From IMG/VR virus record IMGVR_UViG_3300045256_000857, positions 1 through 60,488 of that record: a stretch of DNA of 60,488 nt; one strand, written 5' to 3'. Shown here in pieces: positions 16,790-24,875 of the stretch (position 1 is its first letter; the number at the start of each line of letters is the position of its first letter). The position numbers were made by a program, and so were the translations under genes. Origin of the DNA: a virus. The notes beneath the pieces are model-generated. The model was not told the DNA's origin. It worked only from the letters and a program-made list of their open reading frames with translations, and made no database searches.

Positions 16790-17465
16790 AACCCAAATCC
16801 TTTGCGAGCGCCTGCGCGTCCTCAACCGCCAAGGGCTCGAGGCGATGCTCTCCCAGGCGGTGGTGGTCCTCGAACTCGAGGGGCGTCCCGACGTGGAGCG
16901 GATCGGCGTACTCGCCTTCTGCGCGGGCGACGAGCACCTGCGCTGGTCGCACTGGACGACGAGCACGCGCCTCACTGTGGGCACGTACCTCACGCGTCCC
17001 CTGGGGCTCGAGCGCGTCTTGGGTGCGCGCTTCTCCGAGTTCCGCGTCGCGTACCGCGCTGCCCAGCACGCCAAACGCTTGCTTCTCGGGCGTGACCGCT
17101 ACACGCCCAGCGCGGCGGCAGAGGCGGCGCTCGAGCTGTTCAAACCCTTGCGCCGCGACGAGGCCGAAGAACTGCACAACCGCCTCAAAGCAGAGAATTT
17201 CGAGCCTGTAGCCGTTGACCTGGGCATCACCGCGCCCGTCGTCTCCGAGGCGTTCACGATGGGCTTCGCGCGCTTCGAGGCGATCACCGGCAACTCGCGC
17301 ACGCAGGCGCTAGAGCGCATCGGCGGCATCCTCAACGACTTTGACGACCTGACCCTGCGCGCGCTGGACGCGGCTGCGGTCGCCGGTGTTCACGACCTTG
17401 CGGGCGTCGTGCGGATCGCCCTTGACCTACTCGAGACCGAGCCCGGGCATACCCTAGTCACCTGA
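16773..17465 (+). CDS. Hypothetical helical protein, end of replication operon
   Basis: 230 residues, start at the ATG after CAGGAGCGCAA, overlapping the previous gene by 17 nt. Predominantly helical throughout with no transmembrane segment. It includes EHLRWSHWTTSTRLTVGTYL and a C-terminal helical repeat. No recognised family. A promoter-like region with a repeat element follows its stop. Confidence 0.6.
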   Translation: MNLSPETQILCERLRVLNRQGLEAMLSQAVVVLELEGRPDVERIGVLAFCAGDEHLRWSHWTTSTRLTVGTYLTRPLGLERVLGARFSEFRVAYRAAQHAKRLLLGRDRYTPSAAAEAALELFKPLRRDEAEELHNRLKAENFEPVAVDLGITAPVVSEAFTMGFARFEAITGNSRTQALERIGGILNDFDDLTLRALDAAAVAGVHDLAGVVRIALDLLETEPGHTLVT

Positions 17466-17509
17466 TGCGGACCTGATACAATCCTAATCCTAGGGGACTA
17501 GGGGAACAG
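17466..17509 (+). promoter_or_regulatory. Promoter-like region with CTAGGGGA element copy 3
   Basis: A TACAAT -10-like hexamer (17,476-17,481) is preceded at 16 bp by TAGTCA (17,454-17,459, inside the previous gene). Perfect CCTAGGGGACTAGGGGA (17,489-17,505) lies between it and the GTG at 17,510, where AGGGGA serves as a ribosome site 5 nt away. Confidence 0.55.
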
Positions 17510-18007
17510 GTGACGCGACTCGAGCAGAGCGGGTTGGTAACACGCGGGGCGATCATGCTCCTCGGGCGCGATGATCGCCCCGCCCTCTCGTACATCCCCG
17601 GCTGTCACTGGCCCGGCGTGGACAACGTACCCGACGACGGCTACACGGTGGACTACCTTCCCGGAACCGAGATTGAACCTGTGACCGACAATTTCGAGCT
17701 GGAAACCGCGAACGTTCGTAATATGCTCTGGCATGCCGCCTGGCGTGCCCACGAACACACGTACCGCGTGCTCATGGCGCTCGACGCGACCGGAGACGTG
17801 CATGTCTCGAGGGTCAGTTACGCCCCGGTCGTGGGTCTGGGCAGGGAGTGGTTTATTCGCACGTTGACCAAACTCGACGCCCTGGGCTACATCACGCGCA
17901 GCCGCGAGAGCATCGCGCTGCGCCCCGAGTGGCGCGGGTTCTTCTGGGATTTCCTGGCAGACAAAAGAGCGGGGGCGGCTCGAGCCGCCCCGTTGGAGAT
18001 CGCGTGA
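17510..18007 (+). CDS. Winged-helix-type regulator (putative)
   Basis: 165 residues from GTG. The N-terminal 80 residues are unrecognised and beta-rich. Residues about 82-150 (HTYRVLMALDATGDVHVSRVSYAPVVGLGREWFIRTLTKLDALGYITRSRESIAL, read as helices plus wing) resemble a winged helix. It is the first gene of the segment leading to the TPR regulator, so it may control or be controlled with it. Partner DNA unknown. Confidence 0.5.
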   Translation: MTRLEQSGLVTRGAIMLLGRDDRPALSYIPGCHWPGVDNVPDDGYTVDYLPGTEIEPVTDNFELETANVRNMLWHAAWRAHEHTYRVLMALDATGDVHVSRVSYAPVVGLGREWFIRTLTKLDALGYITRSRESIALRPEWRGFFWDFLADKRAGAARAAPLEIA

Positions 18008-18018
18008 CCGCGCCGCGT

Positions 18019-18135
18019 TCAGCAGCCCTTGCTGCAAAGACCACCGCTGCCCGACGTGCCGTCGGCGTGGGCGACGGGTGCGCTGGCGGCGAACAAGGTC
18101 AGGGCGAGCAGCACGAGCTTCAACAAGTTCTTCAT
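18019..18135 (-). CDS. Tiny secreted peptide precursor (38 residues)
   Basis: Reading the minus strand from the ATG at 18,133-18,135 gives a textbook Sec signal peptide: basic MKNLLK, hydrophobic core LVLLALTLFAA, and an AHA cleavage site. The predicted mature peptide is DGTSGSGGLCSKGC (14 residues, two Cys). AAGGAGG lies 5 nt before the ATG. It faces the TPR regulator. Its codons are exactly antisense to a possible N-terminal extension of that gene, so the two readings compete; the signal peptide plus ribosome site favour this one. A signalling role is inferred from context, not shown. Confidence 0.65.
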   Translation of the reverse strand: MKNLLKLVLLALTLFAASAPVAHADGTSGSGGLCSKGC

Positions 18136-18153
18136 ACGTCCTCCTTGTCGGCC

Positions 18154-19587
18154 GTGCCCGCGCTGATCTTGCAGCGACGGTTCGCCGACGCCCAAAGGGT
18201 ACTAAGCCAGCACGAAGCCCGGAGTGAACTAGTGCAACGCTGGGACGCGATGCTCGTCTTACAGCAGGGCAACGCGCAAGCGGCAGCGGCAGGGCTCGAG
18301 CGCCTGTGGGCGGCGGGCGACGTGGATGCGACCGGGTTGCTCGCGTGCGCGCAGCGCCAACTTGGGGAGCCCCGCGCGTACCTGATGGCGGTCTCGAGCG
18401 AGGACAGCGCGCGCATGACTCCGGCGATGCGCGCCTACTACGAGCGCGAACGCGGACTGCTGCACCAGGAGCGCGAGGAGTGGCATCACGCCGCGCACTG
18501 GTTCGAGCGCGCTTGGAACACCTGCCAGCACAGCGACCTGCGCGCCTATCAACTTGCGCCCATCGGGCAGGACTTCGCGCAGATGCTCGAGCGACTGGGC
18601 GAAGACGCCCGCGCCGTGCAAGTGCTCGAGGCCTACCTGAGTGCGGCGACCGACGACCGCCGCCTCGTCGCGCTCGCGCGGCTGCACCTGTGCCTGACCC
18701 GCCTGGGTCGCCTGAGCGACGCCGCTGCGCTCGAGCCGGGCGCAGGTGTCGCCTGGGCGTATGCGCGCATGGTCTTCGAGCGTTACTCGGGACGCCCGAA
18801 CGCCGCGTTGCTGCTGGGCGCTGATCGCCTGGTCTTCCCGCCGGGCGAACACATGGCTCAAGCCGATTACCGCTGGTTCGTGTTCTACCAGGCGGTGCTG
18901 GCGACCCGCGAGCGCTCGAGCGGCGACGCCAACAACCTCTTGGCGATGACCTTCCTGCGCGACAATGCCGACACCGAGCGCGAACGCGCGTTCCTGTCCC
19001 TGCTCGAGGCGCGCGAGTGCCTGCACACGAACAACGTGAAAAGCGCCGAGTTTCGCACGTCCGAAGCCATCGCGCGCTTCGCGTATCAGCAACTCCGGCG
19101 TGAGGAAGCCTTAGCGCACCTCGTCATGGTCGAGGTCTGCGAGCGCATCGGGGAACCCTTGCGCGCTCAGCGCTCGCTCGAGCGCGCCCTCGAGATCGCC
19201 ACGCCGCGCGGCTTGGGCTTCTTTCTCGAGTGCGAAGCCCGCGCCCTGCCGCGCGCCCGCGAACTGCTGGCGCGCAGTAACCCGCGCGACTCGAGCGCCG
19301 AAGCCAACGTCATCACCGTCTACGACGAGCATCTGACCGTCAACGGCAAACCGCTCAGGCTGCGCTACAAGGGCGCGGCGCGCCTGTTCAAGTACGTCGT
19401 CGCCAACCCCGAGTTCACGATGGAAGCGGTGTGCGTTGCCCTCGAGTACTTCGACGCGAACTGGATCCATCAACTCAAGCACGCCCTGTGCCGCGAGGTT
19501 CCGGGCTTGAGCATCGAGTACGACCGCGAACAAAAGCGCTACACCACGCGCCTCGAGAACGCTGTCGTGCGCTACGCGGACGTTTGA
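18154..19587 (+). CDS. TPR protein with C-terminal winged-helix DNA-binding domain
   Basis: 477 residues from GTG 18,154. Alternatives are TTG 18,145, or GTG 18,004, which has GGAG upstream and a GTGA overlap but would encode a low-complexity extension over the peptide gene. Residues about 1-380 are helical TPR-like repeats (e.g. YYERERGLLHQEREEWHHAAHWFERA region, RAQRSLERALEIA). The last 95 residues look like an OmpR/SARP-type winged helix (DEHLTVNGKPLRLRYKGAARLFKYVV). TPR arrays in RRNPP regulators bind secreted peptides. Here the DNA-binding domain is C-terminal instead. Confidence 0.75.
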   Translation: MPALILQRRFADAQRVLSQHEARSELVQRWDAMLVLQQGNAQAAAAGLERLWAAGDVDATGLLACAQRQLGEPRAYLMAVSSEDSARMTPAMRAYYERERGLLHQEREEWHHAAHWFERAWNTCQHSDLRAYQLAPIGQDFAQMLERLGEDARAVQVLEAYLSAATDDRRLVALARLHLCLTRLGRLSDAAALEPGAGVAWAYARMVFERYSGRPNAALLLGADRLVFPPGEHMAQADYRWFVFYQAVLATRERSSGDANNLLAMTFLRDNADTERERAFLSLLEARECLHTNNVKSAEFRTSEAIARFAYQQLRREEALAHLVMVEVCERIGEPLRAQRSLERALEIATPRGLGFFLECEARALPRARELLARSNPRDSSAEANVITVYDEHLTVNGKPLRLRYKGAARLFKYVVANPEFTMEAVCVALEYFDANWIHQLKHALCREVPGLSIEYDREQKRYTTRLENAVVRYADV

Positions 19588-19626
19588 TAAGTGTCTTAGC
19601 AGGCCTATCACGGTAGAACTACGCCT

Positions 19627-20127
19627 GTGATCGTCCTGGCGTTCGACCCCGGCCCGCACAGCACCGCGTTCGCCCTCGTGCAGGGCGACGAGCGTCAGCA
19701 GCAGGTCGTGGAATCGGGCAAGGTGCTGAGCGCCGCGCCGGAGTTGAAAGCGCTGCTCGTGCGCGTGGCGACACGGGACGCGCGGCTCCTGGTCGCCGTG
19801 GAGACCGTCGCCGGGTACTTGGCGCACCCGGCTCGAGCCGCCAGCCTGTTCGAGACCGCCAGGGTCGCCGGGTTGATTCTCGGACTCGCGCATCCGTGCC
19901 CGACGTTCACCTTGCCCGCGAACGCGACCGGCAGTGCCGACTCGTGGCGCTTGCGGCTGTGCCGCAACCCCCGAGCCGGTGACGCACAGGTGCGTCGCGC
20001 GCTGACGGATCGCCGCGTGCGCGTGCGGGGTTTGAGCACGCACGAGCGGGACGCCGTGGGGCTCGGGGTGGTGACGCTGCTCTCGAGCCGCGTGATTCGC
20101 CGCCTGTACAACCTGGAGGCCGCGTGA
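19627..20127 (+). CDS. RuvC-like RNase H-fold nuclease
   Basis: 166 residues from GTG. The start LAFDPGPHSTAFAL gives the first acidic residue (Asp7), VAVETVAGYL the second, and STHERDAVGLG the third, as in RuvC-type Holliday junction resolvases. Length matches RuvC (about 170). It overlaps QueD by a GTGA and so heads the modification operon. It may resolve recombination intermediates before packaging. Confidence 0.75.
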   Translation: MIVLAFDPGPHSTAFALVQGDERQQQVVESGKVLSAAPELKALLVRVATRDARLLVAVETVAGYLAHPARAASLFETARVAGLILGLAHPCPTFTLPANATGSADSWRLRLCRNPRAGDAQVRRALTDRRVRVRGLSTHERDAVGLGVVTLLSSRVIRRLYNLEAA

Positions 20128-20540
20128 ACGCCCCGCTCGTCACCGTCACGCGCGAGGCGAAGTTCGACGCCGCGCACTCGATCCCCGGTTATCCCGGCAA
20201 GTGCCGTGAGACCCACGGTCACACCTGGCTGCTGGCGATCAGCGTCACGGGCCCGGTGATGGACCTCGAGCCGTGGCGTGCCGAGCGCGGGATGGTCGTG
20301 GACATGGGGGCGATCAAGGACTGGCTGGCGCTGCTTACTGCCGAGCTTGACCACTCGCTCTTGAACAACGTCGTCACCTGCCCCACAACCGAGCGCGTGC
20401 TGCTCTACATCGCTGCTCGAGCGCAGGCGGAGTTGAACCCGGCGCTGCCCGACGGCTGCTGGGTTTCCAAGGTCGCCCTGTCCGAGCAGCCGTTGACCCC
20501 ACGCTTCTGGGCGGAGGTCGTGCTCGATCCGACCCGATAG
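20124..20540 (+). CDS. queD: QueD, 6-carboxy-tetrahydropterin synthase
   Basis: 138 residues from GTG. Zinc ligands His18 (FDAAHS), His31 and His33 and catalytic Cys27 appear in the diagnostic CX3HGH (CRETHGH), with a later ELDHSLLN and PTTERVLLYIA. It converts dihydroneopterin triphosphate to 6-carboxy-tetrahydropterin, step two of 7-deazaguanine synthesis. It sits with queE, folE and a dpdA-like gene, so its product probably feeds DNA rather than tRNA modification. Confidence 0.92.
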   Translation: MNAPLVTVTREAKFDAAHSIPGYPGKCRETHGHTWLLAISVTGPVMDLEPWRAERGMVVDMGAIKDWLALLTAELDHSLLNNVVTCPTTERVLLYIAARAQAELNPALPDGCWVSKVALSEQPLTPRFWAEVVLDPTR

Positions 20541-20612
20541 CATTTCTGTGCGAGCAAAGTCTAGCGAATTGTTTACGTTTCGTGCATAATCGAAGGGAGC
20601 CGCGAAGGAACG
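20541..20612 (+). promoter_or_regulatory. Possible promoter for queE
   Basis: A 72-nt gap, AT-richer than its surroundings. CATAAT (20,585-20,590) could be a -10, but no convincing -35 lies 17 bp upstream. GAAGGAA precedes the ATG. It would allow queE-folE-dpdA to be expressed apart from queD. Confidence 0.4.
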
Positions 20613-21305
20613 ATGTCCACCTACCCCGTACACGAACTCTTTGCATCCTGGCAGGGCGAGGGCATCCACACCGGCACGCCCGCCTTCTTCGTGCGCCTGT
20701 ACGGCTGCCCGCTGCATTGCCCGTGGTGCGACGCCGCCGGGACATGGCATCCCGAACACGTGCCGCACCGCCTCGAGCGCCATAGCGCCGCCCGCCTCGC
20801 CGGACTCGCGCGAGAAAGCGGGCGCGAACTGGTCGTCGTCACCGGCGGCGAGCCGTGCATCCACGACCTGAACGACCTCGCCTACGCGCTGCGCTTCGAG
20901 GGCTTGCGCGCACACCTCGAGACCAGCGGCGCGTACCCGATTCGCGGTGAATGGGACAGCATCTGCGTCTCCCCCAAGTGGAATGTCAAACCGCTGCCCG
21001 CAAACCTCGAGCGCGCCACGGAGTGGAAGCTGATCGTCGAGGACGCCTCGAGCATCCGCGAGTGGTGGCGCGTCCTCGAACCGCACCACCGCGGTCAACC
21101 TGTGTGGTTGCAGGTGGAATGGTCGCAGCGCGGCGACCGGGCGACGTGGGACAGCATCTACACCTGGAGCGCGCAGCACCCGCGCACGTTCCGCCTCGGG
21201 TATCAGATGCACAAGGTTTGGGGCGCGAACGAACTGACCGACGCCCGCGACCCGCGCAGCGCCGCACCCGTGCCGTTGGGCGGAGACCCGAGCCGTGGTT
21301 ACTAA
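20613..21305 (+). CDS. queE: QueE, 7-carboxy-7-deazaguanine synthase (radical SAM)
   Basis: 230 residues. The radical-SAM cluster CPLHCPWCD (CX3CX2C; Cys32, Cys36, Cys39) follows [20 protein letters not shown], typical of Que[10 protein letters not shown] binds SAM, and [15 protein letters not shown] and EWKLIVED complete the family signature. It contracts the pterin ring to 7-carboxy-7-deazaguanine (CDG). folE overlaps its last 11 nt. Confidence 0.93.
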   Translation: MSTYPVHELFASWQGEGIHTGTPAFFVRLYGCPLHCPWCDAAGTWHPEHVPHRLERHSAARLAGLARESGRELVVVTGGEPCIHDLNDLAYALRFEGLRAHLETSGAYPIRGEWDSICVSPKWNVKPLPANLERATEWKLIVEDASSIREWWRVLEPHHRGQPVWLQVEWSQRGDRATWDSIYTWSAQHPRTFRLGYQMHKVWGANELTDARDPRSAAPVPLGGDPSRGY

Positions 21306-21873
21306 CCCCGGTCACGACGCCGTGCGCGCCCTGCTCGTCGCCATCGGCGAGAACCCCGACCGCGAGGGCTTGCGCGATACACCCAAGCGTGTGTACAACG
21401 CCCTGCTCGAGATGACCCAGGGTGCGCGCACCGACCCCCGCGCGCACCTCGAGACCACCTTCGACCTCGCCGACGCGAATGGCGAGCACACGCGTTACGG
21501 CGACCTGATCCTCTCGAGCGCCCTGCCGTTCACCAGCCTGTGCGAACATCACCTGCTCGGCTTCTCCGGCGAAGCGCACATCGCCTACATTCCCGGTGCT
21601 GGCGGGCGCGTCGTCGGCTTGTCCAAACTCGCGCGCCTCCTGGAGGGTTACGCGCAGCGCCTCCAAGTCCAGGAGCGCCTGACCGTGCAGATCGCCGAAG
21701 CGCTCGAGCACGCCCTCGAGCCCGCCGGGGTCGCCGTGCTCATCCGCGCTCAGCACTCGTGTCAAGCGTGTCGCGGCGTGCGCAAACCTGGCGTGATGCT
21801 CACCCTTCAAACCCGTGGGCAACTGGCGACCGCCGAAGCTCGAGGCGAGTTCCTGCGCCTGTGCGGGTTTTGA
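21295..21873 (+). CDS. folE: GTP cyclohydrolase I (FolE)
   Basis: 192 residues from GTG. The signature [20 protein letters not shown] has zinc ligands Cys83 and His86; [23 protein letters not shown] follows; Cys156 in HSCQACRGV is the third ligand. It makes dihydroneopterin triphosphate from GTP, the entry step for QueD. A phage-borne copy removes dependence on host folate enzymes and fits a high demand for deazaguanine. Confidence 0.95.
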   Translation: MVTNPGHDAVRALLVAIGENPDREGLRDTPKRVYNALLEMTQGARTDPRAHLETTFDLADANGEHTRYGDLILSSALPFTSLCEHHLLGFSGEAHIAYIPGAGGRVVGLSKLARLLEGYAQRLQVQERLTVQIAEALEHALEPAGVAVLIRAQHSCQACRGVRKPGVMLTLQTRGQLATAEARGEFLRLCGF

Positions 21874-21886
21874 CGCGGGCAAAACG

Positions 21887-22705
21887 ATGCACGTCCACCT
21901 TGCCGACGCCGCCAAACCCGCCGTGACCATCCGCGCCGCGCGGCTCGAGCCGACCCACGCCAAGTACCTGATCTCCTACGCCTACCGCGCCGGGCTCGAG
22001 GACGGATACGGCGCGCTTATCCGTGACTTCGCCGCGCGCGGCGTGCGTGCCCGCTTGCTGCTCGACAGCGGCGCGTTTACTGCGTTCACCACCGGCAGAC
22101 GCTTTACCGTCGAAGGCTACGCGGACTGGGTGTGGACGGTCAAAGCCGCCCTGGGTACGCACCTCGAGTCACTGGAGTACCTGAACCTCGACGTGATCGG
22201 CGATCAAGCCGCGACCTGGGCGAACCAGACCGCGCTCGAGCGCCTGGGCTTGAACCCCGTGCCGATCCTCACGCACACCAGCACCGACCACGACCTCGAG
22301 CGCATTCTCGGACGCCCCTACCCGTACTTCGCCCTGGGCGGACTGGTCGCCCTGCGCGGTGACAAAGAAGCCGTGACCACCTGGCTCGACCGCGTGTACA
22401 AACGTCTGCTCGAGCACCGCCGGAAAAGCGGCACGCTCGTCAAAACGCACCTCCTGGGCTGCACCTGGCAGTGGCTGTTGATGCGCTACCCGGCGTACTC
22501 GAGTGATTCCAGCACGTGGATGCACCCGATTCGCTACGGCAAACACGCCAACTCGCGCCTGCCGTTCATCCCCAAAGCCCGCGTGGACGGCGACCTCACC
22601 CCGCAGATCCACGCGCTGCGGTGCGAAATCCAAACCGTCAAAACGCTGGAGAGCGACACCACGCGGCTGTGGGAGGCGCGCGGCATCACCTGGAGGCAGC
22701 CATGA
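21887..22705 (+). CDS. dpdA: DpdA-like deazaguanine DNA transglycosylase
   Basis: 272 residues from the ATG at 21,887 (an earlier in-frame ATG at 21,815 would overlap folE by 59 nt). Tgt-like barrel signature DSGAFTAF at residues 60-67, then LEYLNLDVIGD near 100-112 and PILTHTSTDHD; later YFALGGLVAL. Phage DpdA proteins exchange guanine in DNA for a 7-deazaguanine base. The gene ends in an ATGA overlap with a ParB-like gene. The preferred base cannot be read from sequence. Confidence 0.85.
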   Translation: MHVHLADAAKPAVTIRAARLEPTHAKYLISYAYRAGLEDGYGALIRDFAARGVRARLLLDSGAFTAFTTGRRFTVEGYADWVWTVKAALGTHLESLEYLNLDVIGDQAATWANQTALERLGLNPVPILTHTSTDHDLERILGRPYPYFALGGLVALRGDKEAVTTWLDRVYKRLLEHRRKSGTLVKTHLLGCTWQWLLMRYPAYSSDSSTWMHPIRYGKHANSRLPFIPKARVDGDLTPQIHALRCEIQTVKTLESDTTRLWEARGITWRQP

Positions 22706-23502
22706 CCGATCTGAACGCGACCGCCGTCCTCACCGCGCATCACCTGCCCGTGGACCTGAACACCACTGACGAGGGCTTGCGGGTCAACATGCACGTCATC
22801 CCCCTCGCCAAAATCCACCCCAACCCGTGGAACCCGAATAAGCAGGACGACCCGACGTTCCAAGCGCTCGAGGAGAGCCTGTCCGAATTCGGTGACTTCG
22901 ACCCGATCACCGTGCGCGCTCACCCGGAACTCGAGGGCGAATACCAGATCGTGGACGGCGAGCACCGCCACCGCGCCCGCACCGCCAAGGGCTACAAGTT
23001 TGCCCTGGCAAATGTGCTGGACCTCTCCGACGACGAGGCGCGCAAGCTGACCGCCGTCACGCTCGAGGATCGCGGTAGACCCGACAAGATTCTGCTGGCG
23101 AAACTGCTCTCAGAACTGGACGACAACGGCGTGGATCTCGAGACCAGTCTGCCCTACGACCCCAGCGAACTCGAAGAACTCCTGAAGCTCGCTCAGACCG
23201 ACTGGGAAGGCGAGTACGAACGCAAGCAGGAACAAAAGGAACCCAGCGCGCCGCCCCCACCCTCCAAAGAGCCGCCCGCCGCCCCCGGCGAGTGGGTGAC
23301 GTTCACCGCGCGCATGACCTTCGAGGATCACCAGGCGTTCCTTGATGCGTACAAGCTCATCCACGACGGGACGAAGCTCAGTGACAAGGTGGAAATCGCC
23401 AACGGGCAGGTCATTCACTCGCTCGCGGCGGAGTACTTGGCGGGCGCGAATTACGCTCGAGACGAGGGCGACGAGGAAGATCGGGAAAATCCTAACGACT
23501 GA
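22702..23502 (+). CDS. ParB-like nuclease-domain protein coupled to dpdA
   Basis: 266 residues. Residues about 30-100 are a ParB/Srx fold (IPLAKIHPNPWNPNKQDDP, VDGEHRHRARTAKG). A helical middle and Pro-rich linker follow, then a C-terminal helical segment (MTFEDHQAFLDAYKLI). ParB-like ATPase/nuclease domains occur with DNA methylases and deazaguanine systems in phages. The ATGA overlap suggests it works with DpdA, perhaps in site choice or DNA binding. Independent of the giant ParB protein at 3151-5925. Confidence 0.78.
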   Translation: MTDLNATAVLTAHHLPVDLNTTDEGLRVNMHVIPLAKIHPNPWNPNKQDDPTFQALEESLSEFGDFDPITVRAHPELEGEYQIVDGEHRHRARTAKGYKFALANVLDLSDDEARKLTAVTLEDRGRPDKILLAKLLSELDDNGVDLETSLPYDPSELEELLKLAQTDWEGEYERKQEQKEPSAPPPPSKEPPAAPGEWVTFTARMTFEDHQAFLDAYKLIHDGTKLSDKVEIANGQVIHSLAAEYLAGANYARDEGDEEDRENPND

Positions 23503-23521
23503 ACGCGCGTGGACTTAGGAT

Positions 23522-24010
23522 TTATCCGACCTCACGCTTCAAAACGAACACGCCAGAATCGGGGATAGCCTCCTCGAGTTCACCCGGCATCGTGTCCAAT
23601 CGAAAGCGCATGTCTGCGCGGTACGCGGAGGCGCTTACCACTGGCATTGTTTGAAAGTCCACCGGAAGCCGCAAAGTGCGCCACGCCTCACGCGAGCGTT
23701 TCACGTTTTCGTCCGCCCAACGCCAGCGAGCTTCATGCCATTTACCCGTCAACCCATCGTGAGCCCACTCCCCCAGCGCTCCGAAACGCATCTCGAAATC
23801 CTCGTTGGGTAACACCACACGAATATCCCAGTCCCGAGGCCTCGAGTTGCTCGGTAAGAGCACGCTTCCGACGAGCCAGACGGGTTGACCGTAGTATCCC
23901 GCGAGCCCGTTCGCAAACTTGCGTAAACCCTCGAGATAGTCGCAGACGTGTTCAGGCAGTTCGTCTACTTCAATTTCAGGCACGGTGCTCCAGTCGTTCC
24001 GCTTGAGCAT
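23522..24010 (-). CDS. Nucleotidyltransferase-like protein
   Basis: 162 residues from the ATG at 24,010. Residues about 45-65 show the polymerase-beta-type pattern VWLVGSVLLPSNSRPRDWDI (GS, then D-x-D). The remaining catalytic acid is uncertain. Standalone MNT-like proteins can be antitoxins or modify nucleic acid. It is transcribed leftward, convergent with the modification operon, and overlaps the next gene by 35 nt. Confidence 0.55.
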   Translation of the reverse strand: MLKRNDWSTVPEIEVDELPEHVCDYLEGLRKFANGLAGYYGQPVWLVGSVLLPSNSRPRDWDIRVVLPNEDFEMRFGALGEWAHDGLTGKWHEARWRWADENVKRSREAWRTLRLPVDFQTMPVVSASAYRADMRFRLDTMPGELEEAIPDSGVFVLKREVG

Positions 24011-24212
24011 CCAAGCGCTGACGCATCCACTGTTCCGCGTGCGCAGCACTGCCAGGCGCAGGGAATAGTGCGTCTATTTCAGTGTGCGAGATCTCGAAGC
24101 TGAAGTTGGCGGAGAGTTGCCCGTAGTCAATGGTCAGCGGCTCCGTGGAGTCTTCGACGCGGATGTCCGTCACGCCCTCGACCTCGAGCCCGTTGATAAA
24201 CAGCTTGGTCAT
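23976..24212 (-). CDS. Hypothetical protein
   Basis: 78 residues starting MTKLFINGLEVEG; the first half looks beta-stranded and the second half helical with several His/Glu. The longer in-frame reading upstream has no coding character. It begins 5 nt after the upstream stop. No domain recognised. Confidence 0.55.
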   Translation of the reverse strand: MTKLFINGLEVEGVTDIRVEDSTEPLTIDYGQLSANFSFEISHTEIDALFPAPGSAAHAEQWMRQRLDAQAERLEHRA

Positions 24213-24217
24213 GGTGG

Positions 24218-24580
24218 TCAGTAGCGGTCGCCCGTGATGCCCTTGCGAATGCTCTCCGCGATTTCGCCGATCATCTTGCTTCGGAATTCTTCGCCTTGCA
24301 GCTTCAGCCAGGCTTCTTGGACAAGAGCAGCGATGGAGTCCTGCCATGCCTTGTCGTTCTCCAAATGCTCCGCGACGACCTTGTTGGCGTAGTTCGAGAT
24401 GGCGGTGTCAAACGCGACTTGCAAGGGCGAACGGTTGCCCCAACCGCTGGACTTTTGCAGCACGCTCTCGAGTGCGTATTTGAGGAGCTTTTCACGGGCT
24501 TCCTCCGTCAACGCACTGAAGATCGCTTCGTTCAACCGTGCCTGAAAATCGCCGCCCAAGCTTTGAATCGTCAATTCCAT
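24218..24580 (-). CDS. Hypothetical helical protein
   Basis: 120 residues from the ATG preceded by ACGGAG. Nearly all helix, amphipathic, with EAREKLLKYALESVL and EAWLKLQGEEFRSKM. Composition is AT-richer than neighbours and only one CTCGAG occurs in it, hinting at recent acquisition. Similar short helical proteins occur in many phages without known role. Confidence 0.6.
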   Translation of the reverse strand: MELTIQSLGGDFQARLNEAIFSALTEEAREKLLKYALESVLQKSSGWGNRSPLQVAFDTAISNYANKVVAEHLENDKAWQDSIAALVQEAWLKLQGEEFRSKMIGEIAESIRKGITGDRY

Positions 24581-24599
24581 ACACACTCCGTTTCTTTCG

Positions 24600-24616
24600 T
24601 CCCCTAGTCCCCTAGG
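24600..24616 (-). repeat. CTAGGGGA tandem element, copy 4
   Basis: The minus strand reads CCTAGGGGACTAGGGGA. Its first TAG is the stop codon of the 24,612-24,863 gene. The element lies 20 nt before the ATG of the next gene, which has its own GGAG. Confidence 0.85.
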
Positions 24617-24863
24617 AATGACCAGGCAAAGCATACAGGTGCGGCGACTCGAGCACACCATCGCCGGAGCGCACGACTTTCCCTACAGCCAGCAAACGCT
24701 TCAAGGCCATGTACACCGACTCGAGTTCACAACCCATGCGATCCGCCAGCATCGGCAGGGTCAGGCCCACACCTGCTTGCTCGAGCGTTGCTAATACCGC
24801 GCTTGCTTGTATGCTTGTCGGCGGTGCGAGTGTGCCGTGTGAACTCCAATAGCTTTGGCGCAT
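24612..24863 (-). CDS. Small winged-helix protein
   Basis: 83 residues. After 15 residues, SIQASAVLATLEQAGVGLTL, PMLADRMGCELESVYMALKR and LLAVGKVVRSGDGVL form three helices and a wing, an MarR/ArsR-like pattern. It is divergent from the terminase operon across 43 nt containing a repeat element and a -10, so it may control late transcription by binding there. Confidence 0.6.
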   Translation of the reverse strand: MRQSYWSSHGTLAPPTSIQASAVLATLEQAGVGLTLPMLADRMGCELESVYMALKRLLAVGKVVRSGDGVLESPHLYALPGHS

Positions 24864-24875
24864 GAATACTTCAAT

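Noticed and set aside
18004-18153. N-terminal extension of the TPR regulator from GTG 18,004
   Set aside because: Although GGAG and a GTGA overlap support it, the encoded residues are low-complexity and unlike TPR sequence, while the opposite strand encodes a clean signal peptide. Kept as an alternative only.
19695-21212. 505-residue minus-strand open frame opposite ruvC-like, queD and queE
   Set aside because: Antisense shadow of three confidently assigned genes with coupled starts.
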